Below, in pieces: positions 51,718-63,315 of a stretch of DNA of 64,000 bases (positions within the stretch are counted from its first letter, which is position 1; every line of letters starts with the position of its first letter). This DNA is from Hippasteria phrygiana (lineage: Eukaryota; Echinodermata; Asteroidea; Valvatida; Goniasteridae). The stretch is from positions 744,001 through 808,000 of the forward strand of contig JAZGUH010000550.1 in the NCBI GenBank assembly GCA_037893225.1, read 5' to 3'. The translations under genes and the position numbers were made by a program. The notes below the pieces were generated by a model. That model ran no database searches and was not told the DNA's origin. It worked only from the letters and a program-made list of their open reading frames with translations.

Positions 51718-52877
51718 ATAAACATTGCGAGGTTTGAATTTTCTCCACAAGTGTTAACTCTAAGAAGCCGCCGATAATTGCAACATGTAGCGCCAGATCT
51801 AAGCTATCCGTACATGTCAAAATTACTGTATTTGGTTGATATTTCATGCAATTATGAATGAGTAAAGCAAGTCCATACCGCAGGGAATTTGACATGCATG
51901 GAGCAATAAATAGACGGTAATATGTACACAGATGTTGACCGGAAAGAAAATAAACATTGCGAGGTTTGAATTTTCTCCACAAGTTTGAACTCTAAGAAGC
52001 CGCCGATGATTGCAACATGTAGCGCCAGATCTAAGCTATCCATACATGTCAAAATTACTGCATTTGGTTGATATTTCATGCAATTATGAATGAGTAAAGC
52101 AAGACCATACCCCAGGGAATTTGACAGGCATGGAGCAATAAATAGACGGTAATATGCACACAGATGTTTGCCCGAAAGAAAATAAACATTGCGAGGTTTG
52201 AATTTTCTCCACAAGTGTTAACTCTAAGAAGCCGCCGATAATTGCAACATGTAGCGCCAGGTCTAAGCTATCCATACATGTCAAAATTACTGAATTTGGT
52301 TGATATTTCATGCAATTATGAATGAGTAAAGCTAGTCCATACCCCAGGGAATTTGACATACATGGAGCAATAAATAGACGGTAACATGTACACAGATGTT
52401 GGCCGGAAAGAAAATAAACATTGCGAGGTTTGAATTTTCTCCACAAGTTTTAACTCTAGGAAGCCGCCGATGATTGCAACATGTAGCGCCAGATCTAAGC
52501 TATACATACATGTCAAAATTACTGCATTTGGTTGATATTTCATGCAATTATGAATGAGTAAAGCAAGTCCATACCCCAGGGAATTTGACATGCATGGAGC
52601 AATAAATAGACGGTAATATGTACACAGATGTTGGCCGGAAAGAAAATAAACATTGCGAGGTTTGAATTTTCTCCACAAGTTTGAACTCTAAGAAGCCGCC
52701 GATGATTGCAACATGTAGCGCCAGATCTAAGCTATCCATACATGTCAAAATTACTGCATTTGGTTGATATTTCATGCAATTATGAATGAGTAAAGCAAGT
52801 CCATTCCCCAGGGAATTTGACATGCATGGAGCAATAAATAGACGGTAACATGTACACAGATGTTGGCCGGAAAGAAA
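51718..52877. repeat. 5-monomer tandem duplication, right copy (1160 bp)
   Basis: Repeats the left copy for its first four monomers. The fifth (52646) is an ordinary M3, unlike the divergent hybrid at 51486 in the left copy, so one of the copies was altered after duplication. Confidence 0.9.
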
Positions 52878-54269
52878 ATAAACATTGCGAGGTTTGAATT
52901 TTCTCTACAAGTTTTAACTCTGGGAAGCCGCCGATGATTGCAACATGTAGCGCCAGATCTAAGCTATACATACATGTCAAAATTACTGCATTTGGTTGAT
53001 ATTTCATGCAATTATGAATGAGTAAAGCAAGTCCATACCCCAGGGAATTTGACATGCATGGAGCAATAAATAGACGGTAATATGTACACAGATGTTGACC
53101 GGAAAGAAAATAAACATTGCGAGGTTTGAATTTTCTCCACAAGTTTGAACTCTAAGAAGCCGCCGATGATTGCAACATGTAGCGCCAGATCTAAGCTATC
53201 CATACATGTCAAAATTACTGCATTTGGTTGATATTTCATGCAATTATGAATGAGTAAAGCAAGACCATACCCCAGGGAATTTGACAGGCATGGAGCAATA
53301 AATAAAAGGTAATATGCACACAGATGTTGGCCGGAAAGAAAATAAACATTGCGAGGTTTGAATTTTCTCCACAAGTTTGAACTCTAAGAAGCCGCCGATG
53401 ATTGCAACATGTAGCGCCAGATCTAAGCTATCCATACATGTCAAAATTACTGAATTTGGTTGATATTTCATGCAATTATGAATGAGTAAAACAAGTCCAT
53501 TCCCCAGGGAATTTGACATGCATGGAGCAATAAATAGACGGTAACATGTACACAGATGTTGGCCGGAAAGAAAATAAACATTGCGAGGTTTGAATTTTCT
53601 CTACAAGTTTTAACTCTGGGAAGCCGCCGATGATTGCAACATGTAGCGCCAGATCTAAGCTATCCATACATGTCAAAATTACTGCATTTGGTTGATATTT
53701 CATGCAATTATGAATGAGTAAAGCAAGACCATACCCCAGGGAATTTGACAGGCATGGAGCAATAAATAAAAGGTAATATGCACACAGATGTTGGCCGGAA
53801 AGAAAATAAACATTGCGAGGTTTGAATTTTCTCCACAAAATTTAACTCTAAGAAGCCGCCGATAATTGCAACATGTAGCGCCAGATCTAAGCTATCCATA
53901 CATGTCAAAATTACTGTATTTGGTTGATATTTCATGCAATTATGAATGAGTAAAGCAAGTCATACCCCAGGGAATTTGACAGGCATGGAGCAATAAATAA
54001 AAGGTAATATGCACACAGATGTTGGCCGGAAAGAAAACAAACATTGCGAGGTTTGAATTTTCTCTACAAGTTTTAACTCTAGGAAGCCGCCGATGATTGC
54101 AACATGTAGCGCCAGATCTAAGCTATCCATACATGTCAAAATTACTGCATTTGGTTGATATTTCATGCAATTATGAATGAGTAAAGCAAGTCCATACCCC
54201 AGGGAATTTGAGAATGCATGGAGCAATAAATAGACGGTAACATGTACACAGATGTTGGCCGGAAAGAAA
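52646..54269. repeat. 7-monomer N unit, copy 1 (1624 bp)
   Basis: Composition differs from the M1-M7 unit: M3 (52646), M4 (52878), M5 (53110), M3/M6 hybrid (53342), M4/M5 hybrid (53574), the CAAAATTT 231-bp monomer (53806) and its partner (54037, 233 bp with GAGAATGC). The partner's start reads ACAAACATTG, a T-to-C change at 54038 shared with 55662. Confidence 0.9.
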
Positions 54270-55893
54270 ATAAACATTGCGAGGTTTGAATTTTCTCCAC
54301 AAGTTTGAACTCTAAGAAGCCGCCGATGATTGCAACATGTAGCGCCAGATCTAAGCTATCCATACATGTCAAAATTACTGCATTTGGTTGATATTTCATG
54401 CAATTATGAATGAGTAAAGCAAGTCCATTCCCCAGGGAATTTGACATGCATGGAGCAATAAATAGACGGTAACATGTACACAGATGTTGGCCGGAAAGAA
54501 AATAAACATTGCGAGGTTTGAATTTTCTCTACAAGTTTTAACTCTGGGAAGCCGCCGATGATTGCAACATGTAGCGCCAGATCTAAGCTATACATACATG
54601 TCAAAATTACTGCATTTGGTTGATATTTCATGCAATTATGAATGAGTAAAGCAAGTCCATACCCCAGGGAATTTGACATGCATGGAGCAATAAATAGACG
54701 GTAATATGTACACAGATGTTGACCGGAAAGAAAATAAACATTGCGAGGTTTGAATTTTCTCCACAAGTTTGAACTCTAAGAAGCCGCCGATGATTGCAAC
54801 ATGTAGCGCCAGATCTAAGCTATCCATACATGTCAAAATTACTGCATTTGGTTGATATTTCATGCAATTATGAATGAGTAAAGCAAGACCATACCCCAGG
54901 GAATTTGACAGGCATGGAGCAATAAATAAAAGGTAATATGCACACAGATGTTGGCCGGAAAGAAAATAAACATTGCGAGGTTTGAATTTTCTCCACAAGT
55001 TTGAACTCTAAGAAGCCGCCGATGATTGCAACATGTAGCGCCAGATCTAAGCTATCCATACATGTCAAAATTACTGAATTTGGTTGATATTTCATGCAAT
55101 TATGAATGAGTAAAACAAGTCCATTCCCCAGGGAATTTGACATGCATGGAGCAATAAATAGACGGTAACATGTACACAGATGTTGGCCGGAAAGAAAATA
55201 AACATTGCGAGGTTTGAATTTTCTCTACAAGTTTTAACTCTGGGAAGCCGCCGATGATTGCAACATGTAGCGCCAGATCTAAGCTATCCATACATGTCAA
55301 AATTACTGCATTTGGTTGATATTTCATGCAATTATGAATGAGTAAAGCAAGACCATACCCCAGGGAATTTGACAGGCATGGAGCAATAAATAAAAGGTAA
55401 TATGCACACAGATGTTGGCCGGAAAGAAAATAAACATTGCGAGGTTTGAATTTTCTCCACAAAATTTAACTCTAAGAAGCCGCCGATAATTGCAACATGT
55501 AGCGCCAGATCTAAGCTATCCATACATGTCAAAATTACTGTATTTGGTTGATATTTCATGCAATTATGAATGAGTAAAGCAAGTCATACCCCAGGGAATT
55601 TGACAGGCATGGAGCAATAAATAAAAGGTAATATGCACACAGATGTTGGCCGGAAAGAAAACAAACATTGCGAGGTTTGAATTTTCTCTACAAGTTTTAA
55701 CTCTAGGAAGCCGCCGATGATTGCAACATGTAGCGCCAGATCTAAGCTATCCATACATGTCAAAATTACTGCATTTGGTTGATATTTCATGCAATTATGA
55801 ATGAGTAAAGCAAGTCCATACCCCAGGGAATTTGAGAATGCATGGAGCAATAAATAGACGGTAACATGTACACAGATGTTGGCCGGAAAGAAA
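54270..55893. repeat. 7-monomer N unit, copy 2 (1624 bp)
   Basis: Matches the previous 1624 bp monomer by monomer, including both hybrids, the 231/233-bp pair and the rare ACAAACATTG (55662). The total stays at 7 x 232 because the 231- and 233-bp members compensate. Confidence 0.9.
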
Positions 55894-58017
55894 ATAAACA
55901 TTGCGAGGTTTGAATTTTCTCCACAAGTTTTAACTCTAGGAAGCCGCCGATGATTGCAACATGTAGCGCCAGATCTAAGCTATACATACATGTCAAAATT
56001 ACTGCATTTGGTTGATATTTCATGCAATTATGAATGAGTAAAGCAAGTCCATACCCCAGGGAATTTGACATGCATGGAGCAATAAATAGACGGTAATATG
56101 TACACAGATGTTGACCGGAAAGAAAATAAACATTGCGAGGTTTGAATTTTCTCCACAAGTTTGAACTCTAAGAAGCCGCCGATGATTGCAACATGTAGCG
56201 CCAGATCTAAGCTATCCATACATGTCAAAATTACTGCATTTGGTTGATATTTCATGCAATTATGAATGAGTAAAGCAAGACCATACCCCAGGGAATTTGA
56301 CAGGCATGGAGCAATAAATAAAAGGTAATATGCACACAGATGTTGGCCGGAAAGAAAATAAACATTGCGAGGTTTGAATTTTCTCCACAAAATTTAACTC
56401 TAAGAAGCCGCCGATAATTGCAACATGTAGCGCCAGATCTAAGCTATCCATACATGTCAAAAATACTGAATTTGGTTGATATTTCATGCAATTATGAATG
56501 AGTAAAGCAAGTCCATACCCCAGGGAATTTGACATGCATGGAGCAATAAATAGACGGTAATATGTACACAGATGTTGGCCGGAAAGAAAATAAACATTGC
56601 GAGGTTTGAATTTTCTCCACAAGTTTGAACTCTAAGAAGCCGCCGATGATTGCAACATGTAGCGCCAGATCTAAGCTATCCATACATGTCAAAATTACTG
56701 AATTTGGTTGATATTTCATGCAATTATGAATGAGTAAAACAAGTCCATTCCCCAGGGAATTTGACATGCATGGAGCAATAAATAGACGGTAACATGTACA
56801 CAGATGTTGGCCGGAAAGAAAATAAACATTGCGAGGTTTGAATTTTCTCTACAAGTTTTAACTCTGGGAAGCCGCCGATGATTGCAACATGTAGCGCCAG
56901 ATCTAAGCTATCCATACATGTCAAAATTACTGCATTTGGTTGATATTTCATGCAATTATGAATGAGTAAAGCAAGACCATACCCCAGGGAATTTGACAGG
57001 CATGGAGCAATAAATAAAAGGTAATATGCACACAGATGTTGGCCGGAAAGAAAATAAACATTGCGAGGTTTGAATTTTTTCCACAAAATTTAACTCTAAG
57101 AAGCCGCCGATAATTGCAACATGTAGCGCCAGATCTAAGCTATCCATACATGTCAAAATTACTGAATTTGGTTGATATTTCATGCAATTATGAATGAGTA
57201 AAACAAGTCCATTCCCCAGGGAATTTGACAGGCATGGAGCAATAAATAGACGGTAACATGTACACAGATGTTGGCCGGAAAGAAAATAAACATTGCGAGG
57301 TTTGAATTTTCTCCACAAGTTTTAACTCTAAGAAGCCGCCGATAATTGCAACATGTAGCGCCAGATCTAAGCTATCCATACATGTCAAAATTACTGTATT
57401 TGGTTGATATTTCATGCAATTATGAATGAGTAAAGCAAGTCATACCCCAGGGAATTTGACAGGCATGGAGCAATAAATAAAAGGTAATATGCACACAGAT
57501 GTTGGCCGGAAAGAAAATAAACATTGCGAGGTTTGAATTTTCTCTACAAGTTTTAACTCTAGGAAGCCGCCGATGATTGCAACATGTAGCGCCAGATCTA
57601 AGCTATCCATACATGTCAAAATTACTGCATTTGGTTGATATTTCATGCAATTATGAATGAGTAAAGCAAGTCCATACCCCAGGGAATTTGACAGGCATGG
57701 AGCAATAAATAAAAGGTAATATGCACACAGATGGTGGCCGGAAAGAAAATAAACATTGCGAGGTTTGAATTTTCTCCACAAGTGTTAACTCTAAGAAGCC
57801 GCCGATAATTGCAACATGTAGCGCCAGATCTAAGCTATCCATACATGTCAAAATTACTGTATTTGGTTGATATTTCATGCAATTATGAATGAGTAAAGCA
57901 AGTCATACCCCAGGGAATTTGACAGGCATGGAGCAATAAATAGAAGGTAATATGCACACAGATGTTGGCCGGAAAGAAAATAAACATTGCGAGGTTTGAA
58001 TTTTCTCCACAAGTTTT
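55894..58017. repeat. Nine-monomer mixed block
   Basis: M2 (55894), then 56126, 56358 (CAAAATTTAAC), 56590, 56822, 57054, 57286 (231), 57517 and 57749 (231). The monomer at 57054 has a private C-to-T change (57079, TTTTTTCC). From 57054 the block is a dispersed copy of 48472 onward, offset 8582 bp. Confidence 0.85.
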
Positions 58018-60105
58018 AACTCTAAGAAGCCGCCGATAATTGCAACATGTAGCGCCAGATCTAAGCTATCCATACATGTCAAAATTACTGAATTTGGTTG
58101 ATATTTCATGCAATTATGAATGAGTAAAACAAGTCCATTCCCCAGGGAATTTGACATGCATGGAGCAATAAATAGACGGTAACATGTACACAGATGTTGG
58201 CCGGAAAGAAAATAAACATTGCGAGGTTTGAATTTTCTCTACAAGTTTTAACTCTGGGAAGCCGCCGATGATTGCAACATGTAGCGCCAGATCTAAGCTA
58301 TACATACATGTCAAAATTACTGCATTTGGTTGATATTTCATGCAATTATGAATGAGTAAAGCAAGTCCATACCCCAGGGAATTTGACATGCATGGAGCAA
58401 TAAATAGACGGTAATATGTACACAGATGTTGACCGGAAAGAAAATAAACATTGCGAGGTTTGAATTTTCTCCACAAGTTTGAACTCTAAGAAGCCGCCGA
58501 TGATTGCAACATGTAGCGCCAGATCTAAGCTATCCATACATGTCAAAATTACTGCATTTGGTTGATATTTCATGCAATTATGAATGAGTAAAGCAAGACC
58601 ATACCCCAGGGAATTTGACAGGCATGGAGCAATAAATAGACGGTAATATGCACACAGATGTTTGCCCGAAAGAAAATAAACATTGCGAGGTTTGAATTTT
58701 CTCCACAAGTTTGAACTCTAAGAAGCCGCCGATGATTGCAACATGTAGCGCCAGGTCTAAGCTATCCATACATGTCAAAATTACTGAATTTGGTTGATAT
58801 TTCATGCAATTATGAATGAGTAAAGCTAGTCCATACCCCAGGGAATTTGACATACATGGAGCAATAAATAGACGGTAACATGTACACAGATGTTGGCCGG
58901 AAAGAAAATAAACATTGCGAGGTTTGAATTTTCTCCACAAGTTTTAACTCTAGGAAGCCGCCGATGATTGCAACATGTAGCGCCAGATCTAAGCTATACA
59001 TACATGTCAAAATTACTGCATTTGGTTGATATTTCATGCAATTATGAATGAGTAAAGCAAGTCCATACCCCAGGGAATTTGACATGCATGGAGCAATAAA
59101 TAGACGGTAATATGTACACAGATGTTGGCCGGAAAGAAAATAAACATTGCGAGGTTTGAATTTTCTCCACAAGTTTGAACTCTAAGAAGCCGCCGATGAT
59201 TGCAACATGTAGCGCCAGATCTAAGCTATCCATACATGTCAAAATTACTGCATTTGGTTGATATTTCATGCAATTATGAATGAGTAAAGCAAGTCCATTC
59301 CCCAGGGAATTTGACATGCATGGAGCAATAAATAGACGGTAACATGTACACAGATGTTGGCCGGAAAGAAAATAAACATTGCGAGGTTTGAATTTTCTCT
59401 ACAAGTTTTAACTCTGGGAAGCCGCCGATGATTGCAACATGTAGCGCCAGATCTAAGCTATACATACATGTCAAAATTACTGCATTTGGTTGATATTTCA
59501 TGCAATTATGAATGAGTAAAGCAAGTCCATACCCCAGGGAATTTGACATGCATGGAGCAATAAATAGACGGTAATATGTACACAGATGTTGACCGGAAAG
59601 AAAATAAACATTGCGAGGTTTGAATTTTCTCCACAAGTTTGAACTCTAAGAAGCCGCCGATGATTGCAACATGTAGCGCCAGATCTAAGCTATCCATACA
59701 TGTCAAAATTACTGCATTTGGTTGATATTTCATGCAATTATGAATGAGTAAAGCAAGACCATACCCCAGGGAATTTGACAGGCATGGAGCAATAAATAAA
59801 AGGTAATATGCACACAGATGTTGGCCGGAAAGAAAATAAACATTGCGAGGTTTGAATTTTCTCCACAAAATTTTACTCTAAGAAGCCGCCGATAATTGCA
59901 ACATGTAGCGCCAGATCTAAGCTATCCATACATGTCAAAAATACTGAATTTGGTTGATATTTCATGCAATTATGAATGAGTAAAGCAAGTCCATACCCCA
60001 GGGAATTTGACATGCATGGAGCAATAAATAGACGGTAATATGTACACAGATGTTGGCCGGAAAGAAAATAAACATTGCGAGGTTTGAATTTTCTCCACAA
60101 GTTTG
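58018..60105. repeat. 9-monomer tandem duplication, left copy (2088 bp)
   Basis: Matches 60106-62193. The limits come from monomer position 38: T at 58017 against G at 60105, and G at 60105 against T at 62193. Contains the recombinant M1 monomer (58676), M2-M5 and a CAAAATTT monomer with a private A-to-T change at 59874. Confidence 0.92.
58676..58907. repeat. Mosaic M1 monomer (recombinant)
   Basis: Left part has GTTTGAAC and GATGATT; right part has CCAGGTCT, TGAATTT and GTAAAGCTAG. All M1 monomers further left have GTGTTAAC and GATAATT instead, so a short tract was replaced with a crossover between monomer positions 60 and 79. The same mosaic is at 60764-60995, copied by the 2088-bp duplication. 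Confidence 0.88.
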
Positions 60106-62193
60106 AACTCTAAGAAGCCGCCGATAATTGCAACATGTAGCGCCAGATCTAAGCTATCCATACATGTCAAAATTACTGAATTTGGTTGATATTTCATGCA
60201 ATTATGAATGAGTAAAACAAGTCCATTCCCCAGGGAATTTGACATGCATGGAGCAATAAATAGACGGTAACATGTACACAGATGTTGGCCGGAAAGAAAA
60301 TAAACATTGCGAGGTTTGAATTTTCTCTACAAGTTTTAACTCTGGGAAGCCGCCGATGATTGCAACATGTAGCGCCAGATCTTAGCTATACATACATGTC
60401 AAAATTACTGCATTTGGTTGATATTTCATGCAATTATGAATGAGTAAAGCAAGTCCATACCCCAGGGAATTTGACATGCATGGAGCAATAAATAGACGGT
60501 AATATGTACACAGATGTTGACCGGAAAGAAAATAAACATTGCGAGGTTTGAATTTTCTCCACAAGTTTGAACTCTAAGAAGCCGCCGATGATTGCAACAT
60601 GTAGCGCCAGATCTAAGCTATCCATACATGTCAAAATTACTGCATTTGGTTGATATTTCATGCAATTATGAATGAGTAAAGCAAGACCATACCCCAGGGA
60701 ATTTGACAGGCATGGAGCAATAAATAGACGGTAATATGCACACAGATGTTTGCCCGAAAGAAAATAAACATTGCGAGGTTTGAATTTTCTCCACAAGTTT
60801 GAACTCTAAGAAGCCGCCGATGATTGCAACATGTAGCGCCAGGTCTAAGCTATCCATACATGTCAAAATTACTGAATTTGGTTGATATTTCATGCAATTA
60901 TGAATGAGTAAAGCTAGTCCATACCCCAGGGAATTTGACATACATGGAGCAATAAATAGACGGTAACATGTACACAGATGTTGGCCGGAAAGAAAATAAA
61001 CATTGCGAGGTTTGAATTTTCTCCACAAGTTTTAACTCTAGGAAGCCGCCGATGATTGCAACATGTAGCGCCAGATCTAAGCTATACATACATGTCAAAA
61101 TTACTGCATTTGGTTGATATTTCATGCAATTATGAATGAGTAAAGCAAGTCCATACCCCAGGGAATTTGACATGCATGGAGCAATAAATAGACGGTAATA
61201 TGTACACAGATGTTGGCCGGAAAGAAAATAAACATTGCGAGGTTTGAATTTTCTCCACAAGTTTGAACTCTAAGAAGCCGCCGATGATTGCAACATGTAG
61301 CGCCAGATCTAAGCTATCCATACATGTCAAAATTACTGCATTTGGTTGATATTTCATGCAATTATGAATGAGTAAAGCAAGTCCATTCCCCAGGGAATTT
61401 GACATGCATGGAGCAATAAATAGACGGTAACATGTACACAGATGTTGGCCGGAAAGAAAATAAACATTGCGAGGTTTGAATTTTCTCTACAAGTTTTAAC
61501 TCTGGGAAGCCGCCGATGATTGCAACATGTAGCGCCAGATCTAAGCTATACATACATGTCAAAATTACTGCATTTGGTTGATATTTCATGCAATTATGAA
61601 TGAGTAAAGCAAGTCCATACCCCAGGGAATTTGACATGCATGGAGCAATAAATAGACGGTAATATGTACACAGATGTTGACCGGAAAGAAAATAAACATT
61701 GCGAGGTTTGAATTTTCTCCACAAGTTTGAACTCTAAGAAGCCGCCGATGATTGCAACATGTAGCGCCAGATCTAAGCTATCCATACATGTCAAAATTAC
61801 TGCATTTGGTTGATATTTCATGCAATTATGAATGAGTAAAGCAAGACCATACCCCAGGGAATTTGACAGGCATGGAGCAATAAATAAAAGGTAATATGCA
61901 CACAGATGTTGGCCGGAAAGAAAATAAACATTGCGAGGTTTGAATTTTCTCCACAAAATTTAACTCTAAGAAGCCGCCGATAATTGCAACATGTAGCGCC
62001 AGATCTAAGCTATCCATACATGTCAAAAATACTGAATTTGGTTGATATTTCATGCAATTATGAATGAGTAAAGCAAGTCCATACCCCAGGGAATTTGACA
62101 TGCATGGAGCAATAAATAGACGGTAATATGTACACAGATGTTGGCCGGAAAGAAAATAAACATTGCGAGGTTTGAATTTTCTCCACAAGTTTT
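60106..62193. repeat. 9-monomer tandem duplication, right copy (2088 bp)
   Basis: Repeats the left copy, including GACATACATGG (58854 and 60942) and the recombinant M1 (60764). A private A-to-T change at 60383 (ATCTTAGC) and the absence of the 59874 change distinguish it. Confidence 0.92.
60996..62155. repeat. 5-monomer tandem duplication, left copy (1160 bp)
   Basis: Monomers M2, M3, M4, M5 and a CAAAATTT monomer (60996, 61228, 61460, 61692, 61924). It lies inside the right copy of the 2088-bp duplication and is repeated directly afterwards. Confidence 0.87.
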
Positions 62194-63315
62194 AACTCTA
62201 GGAAGCCGCCGATGATTGCAACATGTAGCGCCAGATCTAAGCTATACATACATGTCAAAATTACTGCATTTGGTTGATATTTCATGCAATTATGAATGAG
62301 TAAAGCAAGTCCATACCCCAGGGAATTTGACATGCATGGAGCAATAAATAGACGGTAATATGTACACAGATGTTGGCCGGAAAGAAAATAAACATTGCGA
62401 GGTTTGAATTTTCTCCACAAGTTTGAACTCTAAGAAGCCGCCGATGATTGCAACATGTAGCGCCAGATCTAAGCTATCCATACATGTCAAAATTACTGCA
62501 TTTGGTTGATATTTCATGCAATTATGAATGAGTAAAGCAAGTCCATTCCCCAGGGAATTTGACATGCATGGAGCAATAAATAGACGGTAACATGTACACA
62601 GATGTTGGCCGGAAAGAAAATAAACATTGCGAGGTTTGAATTTTCTCTACAAGTTTTAACTCTGGGAAGCCGCCGATGATTGCAACATGTAGCGCCAGAT
62701 CTAAGCTATACATACATGTCAAAATTACTGCATTTGGTTGATATTTCATGCAATTATGAATGAGTAAAGCAAGTCCATACCCCAGGGAATTTGACATGCA
62801 TGGAGCAATAAATAGACGGTAATATGTACACAGATGTTGACCGGAAAGAAAATAAACATTGCGAGGTTTGAATTTTCTCCACAAGTTTGAACTCTAAGAA
62901 GCCGCCGATGATTGCAACATGTAGCGCCAGATCTAAGCTATCCATACATGTCAAAATTACTGCATTTGGTTGATATTTCATGCAATTATGAATGAGTAAA
63001 GCAAGACCATACCCCAGGGAATTTGACAGGCATGGAGCAATAAATAAAAGGTAATATGCACACAGATGTTGGCCGGAAAGAAAATAAACATTGCGAGGTT
63101 TGAATTTTCTCCACAAAATTTAACTCTAAGAAGCCGCCGATAATTGCAACATGTAGCGCCAGATCTAAGCTATCCATACATGTCAAAAATACTGAATTTG
63201 GTTGATATTTCATGCAATTATGAATGAGTAAAGCAAGTCCATACCCCAGGGAATTTGACATGCATGGAGCAATAAATAGACGGTAATATGTACACAGATG
63301 TTGGCCGGAAAGAAA
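62156..63315. repeat. 5-monomer tandem duplication, right copy (1160 bp)
   Basis: Repeats the five monomers to its left (62156, 62388, 62620, 62852, 63084). After it the order resumes as at 60068, so the sequence from 63316 on matches 60068 on at an offset of 3248 bp (2088 + 1160). Confidence 0.87.

Noticed and set aside
59869..60432. Possible non-repeat insert where open frames are disrupted (near 59874 and 60383)
   Set aside because: The sequence is continuous satellite. Two single A-to-T changes (59874 and 60383) simply alter stop positions.
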